This document shows, in pieces, positions 43,255 through 52,082 of a stretch of DNA of 64,000 bases (position 1 is the stretch's first letter; every line of letters starts with the position of its first letter). A program made the translations under genes and the position numbers. Origin of the DNA: CAITSH01 sp964385505 (GTDB lineage: Bacteria; Pseudomonadota; Gammaproteobacteria; Burkholderiales; SG8-39); contig CAYLPI010000001.1 of assembly GCA_964385505.1 (NCBI GenBank), forward strand, positions 33,767 to 97,766. Direction: 5' to 3'. The notes beneath the pieces are model-generated. The model saw only the letters and a list, made by a program, of their open reading frames with translations, was not told the origin of the DNA and searched no databases.

Positions 43255-45051
43255 ATGCCCACTCCCCTGCCACCAGGCACCGATAATTTCTGGGGCGAAT
43301 ACGGCGCCGACGAATGGTCGGACGCTATTGTCGCGTCAATGAAGCTCGGCGGCATCGAGCATTTGTTTTTTGTCTCTGGCACCGAGATGAACTACTACCA
43401 GGAGGCCACCGCCAAGGCGCAGGTGCGCGGCTGGCCGGCGCCCAAACTGGTGACGATGATCCACGAATCGGTGGCGCTCAATGCGGCGCTGGGTGTGGCC
43501 ATGGTCAGCGGCCAGCCTTCGGCCGCGACAGTACACGTTGATGTTGGCACACTGCATTACGGTGCCGCGGTGCATACCGCCTGGCGCGGCGCTTATCCGG
43601 TGCTGATGACCGCAGGCACCGGCCCACGCGCCTTTCCGGGTTCGATGCGCGGCGCGCGCGACTCGCATGTGCAGTGGTTGCAGGAGCCGCGCGACCAGGG
43701 CGAGATCGTGCGCCAGTACACCAAGGCCGATCACCGGCTCGAACATCAGGACAATCCGGGCTTGATGGTGAGCCGACTGCTGCAATTGGCGATGAGCGAA
43801 CCCAGGGGGCCGGTGTACATGTCCATCCCGCGCGAGACGGCGATGTTGCCGTTGCCGGGCACCACGCGCTTTCCCACGCGCGACCAGCTCGGCGTGTCGC
43901 GGCCGCTGTGGCCCGACCCGGATGACGCACGCGCCATCGCGCGCTGGCTGGTGAAATCGGAGAACCCGGTGATTTTCACCGACCGCCTCGGCCATGACCC
44001 CGACGCCGTGCCCGAACTGGTACGACTGGCAGAACTGCTGGCGCTACCGGTCAATGAGTCGAGCAATTCGGACCGCATCAATTTCCCGATGACGCACGCA
44101 CTGTACGGTACCGGCCCGGCTGCGCCCGATGCCGACGTGGTGCTGGTGTTCGAGAGCGTCGCGCCCTACCGGCCCGGACTCGAATCGCCGCCGGCGCAGG
44201 CAAAAATCGCTTGGATAAGCGTCGATCCGGTGATGTCGCGTTTCAAGACCATGGAATTTCGCGCCGACCTGTGGATTGCCGCGACGCCGGGCAAGGTGGC
44301 GCGCGCGATACACGATGCGGCCACCGGCATGCTGGACCATACCGACCTCGCGCGCATTGCCGCACGCCGGCGGCGGCTCGAGGAAAAGCGTCACAAAGCC
44401 TTGGCGCTGCAGACGCAGCAAGCCGCAGCCGCCGGCAAGCTCGGGCACCCGACCGGGCGCTGGGTCGCGCACGAACTGGGCGGCCTGCTGACGCCCGAAG
44501 CCATCGTGCTCAACGACGGCCTCAGCAACGGACCCTTTGTGCAGAATTACGCCATGCGCGCGCAACCCGGAACCTATTACCGCAGCGGCAGCAGCTCGGG
44601 CGGGTGGGGTTCGGGCGCCGCCTTCGGCGCCAAACTGGCCGCACCGGAACGCGATGTGGTGCTGGCGAGTGGCGACGGTTACTTTGCGTTCGGCACACCG
44701 ATGGCGGCGCTGTGGGCCGCGACTTATCACAAGGCGCCGTTCCTGTCGGTGGTGTTCGTCAACGGCAGCTATAGCACCGGCACCTCGGGCTTGCGCAAAT
44801 CCTATCCCGAAGGCTATGCGGTAAAGAGCGGCAATTATGCGGGCGGCAGTTTTGACCCGCCCCCCGATTTCGCCAAACTGTCCGAAGCCGCCGGTGGTTA
44901 TGGCGAATACGTCACCGCCACGGCCGCGGTCGGTGCGGCTTTGCAGCGCGGTCTGCGCGAAGTACGCGCCGGGCGGCCGGCAGTCATCGCGGTGCGTGTA
45001 CCGGGACCCTTGCAGCAGGACGCAGCGCCGGCGACCGCCGGCGGCGATTAA
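43255..45051 (+). CDS. Thiamine-diphosphate-dependent enzyme of the acetolactate synthase / decarboxylase family
   Basis: The 598-residue protein has the three-domain layout of this family. The cofactor-activating Glu lies in MIHESVALNAALGVAM (E71). A central domain follows (NPVIFTDRLGHDP...). The C-terminal ThDP/Mg site has GDGYFAFG (473-480) and VFVNGSY (N503). It is too divergent from IlvB to be a housekeeping acetolactate synthase, and no small regulatory subunit gene is nearby. In this setting a 2-oxo acid decarboxylase or carboligase acting on a ring-cleavage product is plausible but unproven. Confidence 0.85.
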   Translation: MPTPLPPGTDNFWGEYGADEWSDAIVASMKLGGIEHLFFVSGTEMNYYQEATAKAQVRGWPAPKLVTMIHESVALNAALGVAMVSGQPSAATVHVDVGTLHYGAAVHTAWRGAYPVLMTAGTGPRAFPGSMRGARDSHVQWLQEPRDQGEIVRQYTKADHRLEHQDNPGLMVSRLLQLAMSEPRGPVYMSIPRETAMLPLPGTTRFPTRDQLGVSRPLWPDPDDARAIARWLVKSENPVIFTDRLGHDPDAVPELVRLAELLALPVNESSNSDRINFPMTHALYGTGPAAPDADVVLVFESVAPYRPGLESPPAQAKIAWISVDPVMSRFKTMEFRADLWIAATPGKVARAIHDAATGMLDHTDLARIAARRRRLEEKRHKALALQTQQAAAAGKLGHPTGRWVAHELGGLLTPEAIVLNDGLSNGPFVQNYAMRAQPGTYYRSGSSSGGWGSGAAFGAKLAAPERDVVLASGDGYFAFGTPMAALWAATYHKAPFLSVVFVNGSYSTGTSGLRKSYPEGYAVKSGNYAGGSFDPPPDFAKLSEAAGGYGEYVTATAAVGAALQRGLREVRAGRPAVIAVRVPGPLQQDAAPATAGGD

Positions 45052-45069
45052 CGGCCGGCGGTTAGCGGT

Positions 45070-45216
45070 TCAGGCCGGGCGCAAGCGCGGCAGAAGGCGA
45101 AGCGCGTTGTCGCGCTCTATGGGGCGGACCTTTGCGGCACTCAATCCCGGTGGCGCAACACCGGCGGTGAGTGCGGCGCCATCGCGAAACGGGTAATCCG
45201 TGCCTTGGATGACCGG
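45070..45216 (-). pseudogene. C-terminal remnant of an amidohydrolase (ACMSD-like family)
   Basis: The frame reads VIQGTDYPFRDGAALTAGVA, then SAAKVRPIERDNALRLLPRL to a stop at 45070. TDYPF and the IERDNALRLLPRL ending are characteristic of the C-terminus of ACMSD-type amidohydrolases/decarboxylases. Upstream the similarity disappears, so about 250 residues are gone. It is not a functional gene. Confidence 0.78.
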
Positions 45217-45304
45217 CATCCTTTGCCCCTCTTCATTCAACATCGTGCCGCCTCTTCGAGTCGGGAATAGCCCTTGTTTTTGCTTTGCTGATTCGCTGGC
45301 AATC

Positions 45305-45339
45305 GGCTGAAAAGCCGCGCCAGTCGGGCATTTCCAGCC
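45305..45339. repeat. Dispersed palindromic repeat, copy C
   Basis: The arms GGCTGAAAAGCC and GGGCATTTCCAGCC correspond to those of copies A and B, with some mismatches. It lies in the 300 bp gap between the amidohydrolase remnant and the end of the leftward fusion gene. Confidence 0.55.
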
Positions 45340-45354
45340 ATCCACCCATACGGC

Positions 45355-47112
45355 TTAGGTGGCCAGCGTCGCCGGCGCGAACAATTCCTCTATCGTCACC
45401 GGCCTTGCCTGCAAGCCATCCTCGCGCGACCAGCGCAACTGGGTGTCCAGCACGGCGCCGTTGGCGGCGAGGCCGTAGGGCCAGAAGTCATCGCCCATCA
45501 ACGCGCGCGTGCGCCGCAGTTCGCCGGTGCCCCAGGGCAGCGTGACCTTGGGCGCCTGGACGATCTCGAGTTCGCTCACCGCCAATTGCTTGGCTTCGCA
45601 AAAGGCGTGATACAGCGCGAGGGGCAGGTCCGGATGTTTTTCGACCAGCGATTTTTTCAGCGCCAGCGCATGCATGATGGGAAACACGCCCTTGCGCCCG
45701 AACCAGTCGCGCTCCGCCGCTTCCGGGTCGGCGAACAGGCGCCGGATGCGCCCGTCGGCGGCGGCGGCCGGTTCGCGCAGCGAAATGATGGCGTCGAGTT
45801 CGCCCTCCAGCATGCGCGCCTCGAGGCTGGTGCCCGGCGGCAGTATGCGGAAATCCAGGCCCTCGGGAATCTCCGGTAGCGGAAAGCCCAGCGGCTTGGT
45901 GCGCTCGCGCTCGCCGACGCGCCAGTGAATCGAACGGGTATCGACGCCGTATTCGTCGCGAAGAACGCCGCGCAGCACCACTGCGGCGGTCATGTCGTAT
46001 TCCTGCAGGCCCACGCGCATGCCGGCGAGGTCGGACGGCTGGGCGATGCCGCTGTCGCTGCGCACGAACAGTGCGCCATGGCGGAAGCTGCGCGAGGGGA
46101 AGACCGGGAGCAGCCAGTAGGGAAAGTCCCGCCCCGAAGGCAGCGATCGCGTAGTGATGGTGTTGCTGAGCGAAATCTCGGTCAGGTCGTAGGGCGCGGC
46201 ACCGAAGGCGAGCGCAATCGATTCCTCGGGCCGCAATATCGTGCAGTCGAGCTCGGCACCCTGCACGCCGACCCGCCCGTCGATGAGCGGCTGCGTCCTG
46301 TCGTAGCGCCAGAACGCCGTGGTGATCCGCGGCACGCCCACGCGACGGCCGTTACGCTTTGAGCGCTTTGACGGTCTTGCGCGGCGCGGCAGCGTGAACA
46401 AGCCCTTGGGCAGCGTGTTGATGAAGGCCAGCGTCTCTTTGAGGCTGACCACGTCGGCGTACTTGGCGTGCATGTCGCAAAGATTGATGGCGTGCGAGAC
46501 TTCGACGCGGTCGAAGCAGCCTTCGGCCACCACGGCGACGCGGTAGTTGTTGGAAAACGCGTCGATCACCGTGGCGCGCACGCAGCCGCTGGTCGATACG
46601 CCGACCACCAGCAGCGAATCCACCTTGAGGTCAATGAGGAAGGAATTGAGCGGCGTGCCGTAAAACGCGCTCGGCTTGGTCTTGAGCACCACCACATCTT
46701 GCGGCGCGGGCGCGATCTCGGCGACGATTTCGTTGCTGAGGATGTCCTCTTCCACATCCTCGAGCTCTCGCGAGTTTTTCCAGCGCCAGCTGCCGGCGTC
46801 AAAGCCGTCCGGGCGACGCGTGTTGGTCGAATAAAACACCGGCAGCTCGCGCGCATGGCAGGCGTCGATGAGCTTGCGGATGACCTTGACCGCCGCCCAG
46901 CCCTCCTCGCCACAGGAGTTGCGCCAGCGCTTGATCGATTCGAGTATCGGCGCCGGTTCACCGCCGACAAAATTGGTGCTGACGTCGACGATCATGAGGG
47001 CCGGACGCTGACCAAAACCCATGTTAGCGCCGTACCCCGAGGCATCAAGCACCTTGCGATCGCGCTCGGTGATGTACTGCATCCACACCGGTTCCTTTTC
47101 CGTATTACTCAT
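45355..47112 (-). CDS. Fusion of isochorismatase-type hydrolase and 4,5-dihydroxyphthalate-decarboxylase-like domain
   Basis: This single 585-residue frame joins two families. Residues 1-240 are an isochorismatase-like cysteine hydrolase with probable triad D43 (MIVDVSTNFVGG), K144 (VVLKTKPSAFYGT) and C177 (VGVSTSGCVRATVIDA), close to N-carbamoylsarcosine amidohydrolases. A very basic linker covers 241-261. Residues 262-585 resemble 4,5-dihydroxyphthalate decarboxylase, a periplasmic-binding-like fold (TAFWRYDRTQPLIDGRV, YDLTEISLSNTITTR, FPSRSFRHGALFVRSDSGI). There is no signal peptide. It is the last gene of the leftward ABC importer operon, 32 bp after the permease, so it should act on the imported compound. 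Confidence 0.9.
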   Translation of the reverse strand: MSNTEKEPVWMQYITERDRKVLDASGYGANMGFGQRPALMIVDVSTNFVGGEPAPILESIKRWRNSCGEEGWAAVKVIRKLIDACHARELPVFYSTNTRRPDGFDAGSWRWKNSRELEDVEEDILSNEIVAEIAPAPQDVVVLKTKPSAFYGTPLNSFLIDLKVDSLLVVGVSTSGCVRATVIDAFSNNYRVAVVAEGCFDRVEVSHAINLCDMHAKYADVVSLKETLAFINTLPKGLFTLPRRARPSKRSKRNGRRVGVPRITTAFWRYDRTQPLIDGRVGVQGAELDCTILRPEESIALAFGAAPYDLTEISLSNTITTRSLPSGRDFPYWLLPVFPSRSFRHGALFVRSDSGIAQPSDLAGMRVGLQEYDMTAAVVLRGVLRDEYGVDTRSIHWRVGERERTKPLGFPLPEIPEGLDFRILPPGTSLEARMLEGELDAIISLREPAAAADGRIRRLFADPEAAERDWFGRKGVFPIMHALALKKSLVEKHPDLPLALYHAFCEAKQLAVSELEIVQAPKVTLPWGTGELRRTRALMGDDFWPYGLAANGAVLDTQLRWSREDGLQARPVTIEELFAPATLAT

Positions 47113-47144
47113 GCATTTCTCCTACAAACGGGGATCGTACGCGG

Positions 47145-47930
47145 CTAAAAACGCGTGGCAAGCGCCTTGGTTTCCTTGATACGGTGCGACACATGCCAGG
47201 GGCAGACGAGGCGCTCTGCGAGGTCCACTGCGTAAAAGAGGATCGTTCCGGCAACGCCCAAGAGCACGATGGAAGCGAAAACACGCACGGTCTGGAACAT
47301 GCTTTGCGCGGTGATGATGACGTAGCCCAGGCCTTCCTGCGAAGCGACGAACTCACCCGCAATGGCGCCGACGAGCGCCAGCGAAATCGCCACTTTCATG
47401 CCTGCAAACATGTGCGGCAGCGCGCCGGGGAAGCGGATTTTCCACAAGGCCTGGATGCGCGATCCGCGCATGGTGCGTATCAGGTCAAGCGCGTCCGGAT
47501 CGGCCGAACGAAGGCCGAGCACCGCATCGATCACCACTGCGAAAAGCGCGATGAGGAAAGACACCGCCACCTTGGATGGCGTGCCGGTGCCAAGCCAGAT
47601 GATAAAGAGCGGTGCGAGCGCGATCTTGGGGATGCTGTTGAGGGACACCAGGAGCGTATAAAGCGTGTTCTCCAGCCAGCGCGAGTAGACGATACCGATC
47701 GCCGCCGCCACGCCCAGCAACAGCGCCAGGCTGAATCCCAGCATGGTTGTGTACAGGGTGTAGAGCGTATGCATGGCATACCACTTGGGCTCGCCCACAA
47801 TTTCAAGGAGCACGGCCGATGGCGGCGGCAGGAAGTGCGCCGGCAGGCCAAGCAGCCGTACCAGCGCCTCCCAGACGACAAAAAACGCGAGGATGACCGC
47901 GGAAACGGAAAAGACGCGGTTGTTCATCAC
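47145..47930 (-). CDS. ABC transporter permease (SsuC/TauC type), importer 1
   Basis: This inner-membrane permease has 261 residues and about six hydrophobic segments. The cytoplasmic EAA-type loop appears as GALPHMFAGMKVAISLALVGAIAGEFV. The region SLNSIPKIALAPLFIIWLGTG is typical of the nitrate/taurine/sulfonate/hydroxymethylpyrimidine importers. It overlaps the ATPase gene by 4 nt and is followed by the fusion enzyme. Confidence 0.94.
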   Translation of the reverse strand: MMNNRVFSVSAVILAFFVVWEALVRLLGLPAHFLPPPSAVLLEIVGEPKWYAMHTLYTLYTTMLGFSLALLLGVAAAIGIVYSRWLENTLYTLLVSLNSIPKIALAPLFIIWLGTGTPSKVAVSFLIALFAVVIDAVLGLRSADPDALDLIRTMRGSRIQALWKIRFPGALPHMFAGMKVAISLALVGAIAGEFVASQEGLGYVIITAQSMFQTVRVFASIVLLGVAGTILFYAVDLAERLVCPWHVSHRIKETKALATRF

Positions 47931-48778
47931 ACCGCTCCCGCCGGCACAGCGCGGCCCTGCCGCGCTGCATCCATCACGCCCATGGACAAGAATAGCCCGC
48001 GTATATGGCGCACCATCGTGCCAAATTCCGGCGTTTCACGTATATCAAGATCACGCGGGCGCGGTAGCGTCACGTCGACGATCTCAACGATGCGCCCCGG
48101 TGAGGGGGACATCACCACCACGCGATCGCCAAGGAACACCGCCTCCTGTATCGAATGGGTGACAAAGAACACCGTCTTCATGTCCCCCATCCAGACACGC
48201 TGCAACTCGAGGTTCAGTTCGTCACGCGTCATGGCATCGAGCGCACCGAAGGGCTCATCCATCAGTAAAAGACTGGGGTTCATCAGCAAGGCGCGGCAAA
48301 TGGACACGCGCTGTCGCATACCCCCGGATAATTCCCAGGGATAGCGGTCCTCAACACCGGTCAGACCCAGCAGGGCGAGCAGCGCGCGCGCTTTTTGTTC
48401 CCAGCCGGCCGGTTCGAGCCGGTGCACCTCTATGGGTAGCATTACGTTTTCGAGGACGGTGCGCCAGTCAAGCAGCACATCGCGCTGGAACACCACCCCG
48501 AGGCCGTCTGGCGGACCGTCGTGGGGAAGCCCGCCGACAAGGATGCTGCCGCTCGTGACGTGATCGAGCCCGGCAAGACAGCGCAACAGCGTGCTCTTGC
48601 CGCAACCGCTTGGCCCGAGCACGCTGACAAACTCACCCGAACCGATGCCAAGATCAATGCCCGAGAGGGCAACCACGTCACCGCGGCGCGAGCGGTAGGT
48701 CTTGCCAACGCCGCGAATATCGACAAAGGCCGATCCGGCAGAGGCGGAATGTTCGCCGGGTCGGCCCCCTTCCATCAT
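47927..48778 (-). CDS. ABC transporter ATP-binding protein, importer 1
   Basis: The 283-residue ATPase has Walker A GPSGCGKST, Q-loop VVFQRDVLLDWRTV, signature LSGGMRQR, Walker B LLLMDEPFGALDAMTRDEL and switch His in FVTHSIQEAVFL. The sequence around the Q loop and D loop is that of SsuB/TauB-type importers. It overlaps both neighbours. Confidence 0.95.
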   Translation of the reverse strand: MMEGGRPGEHSASAGSAFVDIRGVGKTYRSRRGDVVALSGIDLGIGSGEFVSVLGPSGCGKSTLLRCLAGLDHVTSGSILVGGLPHDGPPDGLGVVFQRDVLLDWRTVLENVMLPIEVHRLEPAGWEQKARALLALLGLTGVEDRYPWELSGGMRQRVSICRALLMNPSLLLMDEPFGALDAMTRDELNLELQRVWMGDMKTVFFVTHSIQEAVFLGDRVVVMSPSPGRIVEIVDVTLPRPRDLDIRETPEFGTMVRHIRGLFLSMGVMDAARQGRAVPAGAV

Positions 48779-49776
48779 TGCGGCAGGAATTTATTGGTGT
48801 AGAAGTCGGCCGATTTCCAGCCCGGCTTGATGATGCTGACCTGCTCCATGGCTTTGAGCGCGTCCTGCCAGTCCGCCTCGGCCTGCCAGCCCAGCGGCCG
48901 GCCCTTGGTGGCGGGCGTGGCAAAGAGGGGCATGTAGGCCTTGAGCTGGCCCATCATCACCTTGCGGTCAAGGCGCAGGCCTGCGCGCTGCGCCATCATG
49001 GCGTCGATCGCCTCCTCTTCCTTGCCGCTGAAGATGTAATCCCAAACACGCTTGTTGACCGCGACCACCTTGGCCAGCATGTCGGCGCGCTTGTCCACGG
49101 CGTCCTTCTTTACCACCAGCCCGTAGCCGGGGATGCGCAAGCCCACGTCGGCGAAGAGGATGCCGGTCGAAGGCCGTGTCTCCGAAACGATGGGACCGAA
49201 AAACGCAACCGTGGAGAGCGCCCCCTCGACCTGACCCGAGGCGTAGGTGGCAACCATGGCCTGGCTGTCGACGTTGATCACCTGGATGTCATTGCGCGTC
49301 ACGCCGCCGGCCTTGAAAAAGGCATCGACAAAGGGTGCGGTCGCCGCGCCGTTGGGCACGACGATCTTCTTGCCCACAAGGTCCTTCAGCGTCTTGTAAT
49401 TGCCCGCGATGGGCACGATCAGGCCGTTGTCGCCGGCGCGCACAAATCCCATGATCGAGGTCACCGGCAGGCCGTTGGCCACCGCCGGCGCCATGGCGCC
49501 AAGCTGCGCGAAACCGACGTCAATCTGGCCCGCCGCCACCTGCTGGATCGTTGCACCAGAGCCCTTGCCATCGAGCACCTCGACGTTCAGTCCCGCTTCC
49601 TTGAACCAGCCTTTTTGCATCGCGAGGTGCAGCCCGGCATGCATGCCGTGCGGTGACCAGTCGGTCATGATGCTGATTTTCTCCTGCGCCAGTGCGGCAC
49701 CGGAGGAGAACATTGCCACGGCCAAGGCACCGGGCAGCAGCCGCTTCAATACCGAAAACACCTGAGTACGCATCAT
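48775..49776 (-). CDS. ABC transporter substrate-binding protein (NMT1/SsuA-like), importer 1
   Basis: The 333-residue periplasmic receptor has a signal peptide (MMRTQVFSVLKRLLPGALAV...ALAQ) and NMT1/THI5-like features: ISIMTDWSPHGMHAGLHLA, MQKGWFKEAGLNVEV, GKGSGATIQQVAAGQIDVGF. These are common in importers of pyrimidine, sulfonate or aromatic carboxylate-like compounds. Start choice: AGGAGA lies 5 nt before the ATG at 49776. It is the first gene of the leftward operon and divergent from the transaminase. Confidence 0.94.
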   Translation of the reverse strand: MMRTQVFSVLKRLLPGALAVAMFSSGAALAQEKISIMTDWSPHGMHAGLHLAMQKGWFKEAGLNVEVLDGKGSGATIQQVAAGQIDVGFAQLGAMAPAVANGLPVTSIMGFVRAGDNGLIVPIAGNYKTLKDLVGKKIVVPNGAATAPFVDAFFKAGGVTRNDIQVINVDSQAMVATYASGQVEGALSTVAFFGPIVSETRPSTGILFADVGLRIPGYGLVVKKDAVDKRADMLAKVVAVNKRVWDYIFSGKEEEAIDAMMAQRAGLRLDRKVMMGQLKAYMPLFATPATKGRPLGWQAEADWQDALKAMEQVSIIKPGWKSADFYTNKFLPQ

Positions 49777-49830
49777 CTTTGTCTCCTGAAAGAACCCCAC
49801 CCGGGCCGGCGGAATCGGTACCGCGGCCGC

Positions 49831-49859
49831 TTGACAGCGTCACGACGGGTATCGATACT
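49831..49859 (+). promoter_or_regulatory. Candidate promoter for the transaminase gene
   Basis: A perfect TTGACA (49831-49836), a 17 bp spacer and GATACT (4/6) point towards the gene starting at 50014, which would leave a leader of about 150 nt. The 237 bp divergent region holds nothing else I could identify. Confidence 0.4.
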
Positions 49860-50013
49860 GAAAACGCCGACGCAACTAACCAGGCAGTACAATAGCGGCA
49901 ATTTCCCGCCGGTGCAATCGGCGGTGGCGGCGGGGGCCTGAAACAGACTTGCCGCAGCGCAGATTTCCGATTCGTTTTACGATATCCACGACATTCCTGC
50001 CACGAGGCCGCCC

Positions 50014-51345
50014 ATGAGCGCAATTCCCAAGCCCGTCCCGCAACGTCCCATGGACGCCTTCTGGATGCCCTTCACCGCCAATCGCCAGTTCAAGGCCAAG
50101 CCGCGCATGCTGGCGCGCGCCGAGGGGATGCACTACTACACCCCGGAGGGGCGCAAAATCCTCGATGCCACTTCAGGACTGTGGTGCGTCAACGCCGGGC
50201 ATTGCCGACCGGCCATCGCCGAGGCGGTCGCGCGCCAGGTGAAGGAATTGGATTTCGCCCCGACTTTCCAGATGGGCCATCCGCTGCCTTTCGAACTGGC
50301 CGAGCGGCTGGCCGACATGTTCCCCGGCGACCTCAATCACATTTTTTTCACCAACTCGGGCTCCGAGTCGGTCGATACCGCGCTCAAGATCGCCATCGCC
50401 TATCACCGCGCCCGCGGCGAGGGGCAGCGCGTGCGCCTGATCGGACGCGAGCGCGGCTACCACGGTGTGGGTTTTGGCGGCATATCGGTGGGCGGCATCG
50501 TCGGCAACCGCAAGGCCTTTGGCACGGGGCTCCCCGGGGTGGACCACTTGCCGCACACCCACGACCCCGCGAGAAACGCCTTCAGCCGCGGCATCCCGGC
50601 CCATGGCGCCGAACTGGCCGATGCGCTTGAGAAGCTCGTCACGCTGCACGATGCCTCGAATATCGCCGCAGTCATCGTCGAACCCGTCGCCTGCTCCACC
50701 GGCGTGCTCGTCCCGCCGGCGGGTTACCTCGAGCGCCTTCGCGCCATCACCGAAAAGCACGGCATCCTGCTGATCTTCGACGAGGTCATCACCGGTTTCG
50801 GGCGCCTCGGAAAACCGCTCGCCGCCGATTATTTCGGCGTGCTGCCCGACATGGTCACCACGGCCAAGGGCCTGACCAACGGCACCATTCCAATGGGCGC
50901 GGTGGCGGCGCGCGATTTCATCCAGGAAGCGATCGTCGGGGGCGCCGACAACATGATCGAGCTCTTTCACGGTTACACCTATTCGGGCCATCCGGTCGCC
51001 TGCGCCGCCGCCCTCGCCACGCTCGACCTGTACGAGGCCGAAGACCTGTTCGCCCGCGCGGCATCGCTTGAGAAAACATGGGAAGACGCGGTGCATTCGC
51101 TCAAGTCGCGCAAGCATGTTATTGATATACGCAATTGCGGCCTGATCGGTGCCATCGAACTCGAATCGCGTCCGGGCAAACCCGGCGCGCGCGCCTTCGA
51201 TGCGCTGGTGCGCGCCTTCGATGCCGGTCTGCTGATCCGCGTCACGGGCGACATCATCGCCCTTTCTCCGCCGCTCATCGTCGAGGCGGCACAGATCGAC
51301 ACCATCATTGACATGCTTGGCGGCATTCTCGACTCTATCGACTGA
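50014..51345 (+). CDS. Omega-amino acid:pyruvate aminotransferase (beta-alanine transaminase)
   Basis: This class III PLP transaminase of 443 residues moves the terminal amino group of beta-alanine or other omega-amino acids to pyruvate. The N-terminus PMDAFWMPFTANRQFKAKPR and the block TSGLWCVNAGHCRPAIAEAV are hallmarks of the omega-APT group. FFTNSGSESVDTALKIA binds the cofactor, FDEVITGFGRLG supplies the Asp, and K285 in MVTTAKGLTNG is the Schiff-base lysine. Beta-alanine arises from reductive pyrimidine catabolism, but no dihydropyrimidinase was seen in the window. Confidence 0.93.
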   Translation: MSAIPKPVPQRPMDAFWMPFTANRQFKAKPRMLARAEGMHYYTPEGRKILDATSGLWCVNAGHCRPAIAEAVARQVKELDFAPTFQMGHPLPFELAERLADMFPGDLNHIFFTNSGSESVDTALKIAIAYHRARGEGQRVRLIGRERGYHGVGFGGISVGGIVGNRKAFGTGLPGVDHLPHTHDPARNAFSRGIPAHGAELADALEKLVTLHDASNIAAVIVEPVACSTGVLVPPAGYLERLRAITEKHGILLIFDEVITGFGRLGKPLAADYFGVLPDMVTTAKGLTNGTIPMGAVAARDFIQEAIVGGADNMIELFHGYTYSGHPVACAAALATLDLYEAEDLFARAASLEKTWEDAVHSLKSRKHVIDIRNCGLIGAIELESRPGKPGARAFDALVRAFDAGLLIRVTGDIIALSPPLIVEAAQIDTIIDMLGGILDSID

Positions 51346-51381
51346 GCGGCTTTGCCCTCGTCCCGCAGCCCGCTCGGCGCC

Positions 51382-52074
51382 ATGGTCAAGGTAAAGCCAC
51401 CGCGCGTACGCGATGCGCGCAGCACGCGCGGGCGCATCCTGCGCATCGCCACCGAGGAATTCGCCGCGCGCGGCTACGATGGCGCACGCATCGACGCCAT
51501 CGTCAAGCGCTGCCGCATGAGCAAAAACCTGCTCTACCACTACTTCGATGGCAAGGAGGCCCTTTTCATCGAGGTGATGGAGCGCGCTTACGCGGCGATG
51601 CGCACGCGCCAGAACGAAGTGACCCTGACCGGCCGCGACCCGGCCGGGGACATGCGCGCCCTGGTGCTGCACATGGTGCAGCACTTCGTCGAGCAACCCG
51701 AATTCATCAGCCTGCTCGCCACAGAAAACCTGCACAAGGCGCGGCACATCCGCAAGTCAAAGGTCATTGCCGACATGTTCAATCCGCTGATCGGCACGCT
51801 CAAGCGCCTGGTGCGCCAGGGCCAGCAGCAGGGCGTTTTCCGCGCGGACGCCGACTGGATCGACGTTTATATTTCGATATCGGGCCTGGCGTCCTATTTC
51901 GTTTCCAACCGCTACACGCTCTCGACCGTATTGGACGTGGATCTCACCAGCAGCGCGCGCCTGAAGCGGCGGCTGCAACACGTGCCCGAAGTGGTGCTGT
52001 CGTACCTGTGCAACATGGAATCCCCGTCGAAACGCGTCCGGCGCACCACGAAACGCGCGCTACCCAAAACCTAG
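51382..52074 (+). CDS. TetR-family transcriptional regulator
   Basis: The 230-residue protein has an N-terminal HTH (TRGRILRIATEEFAARGYDGARIDAIVKRCRMSKNLLYHYFDGKEALF) and a C-terminal ligand domain with LLATENLHKARHIRKSK, of the YcdC/RutR-like branch. The ATG at 51382 is preferred; a TTG at 51352 would add ten residues. It lies 36 bp after the transaminase and 8 bp before the glutathione transferase, so it probably regulates this local unit. Confidence 0.9.
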   Translation: MVKVKPPRVRDARSTRGRILRIATEEFAARGYDGARIDAIVKRCRMSKNLLYHYFDGKEALFIEVMERAYAAMRTRQNEVTLTGRDPAGDMRALVLHMVQHFVEQPEFISLLATENLHKARHIRKSKVIADMFNPLIGTLKRLVRQGQQQGVFRADADWIDVYISISGLASYFVSNRYTLSTVLDVDLTSSARLKRRLQHVPEVVLSYLCNMESPSKRVRRTTKRALPKT

Positions 52075-52082
52075 GATCAAGC

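Noticed and set aside
43255..45051. Housekeeping acetolactate synthase (ilvB)
   Set aside because: There is no adjacent small subunit (ilvH), and the sequence around the active sites differs (MIHESVALNAA, VFVNGSY). It sits within a catabolic neighbourhood.
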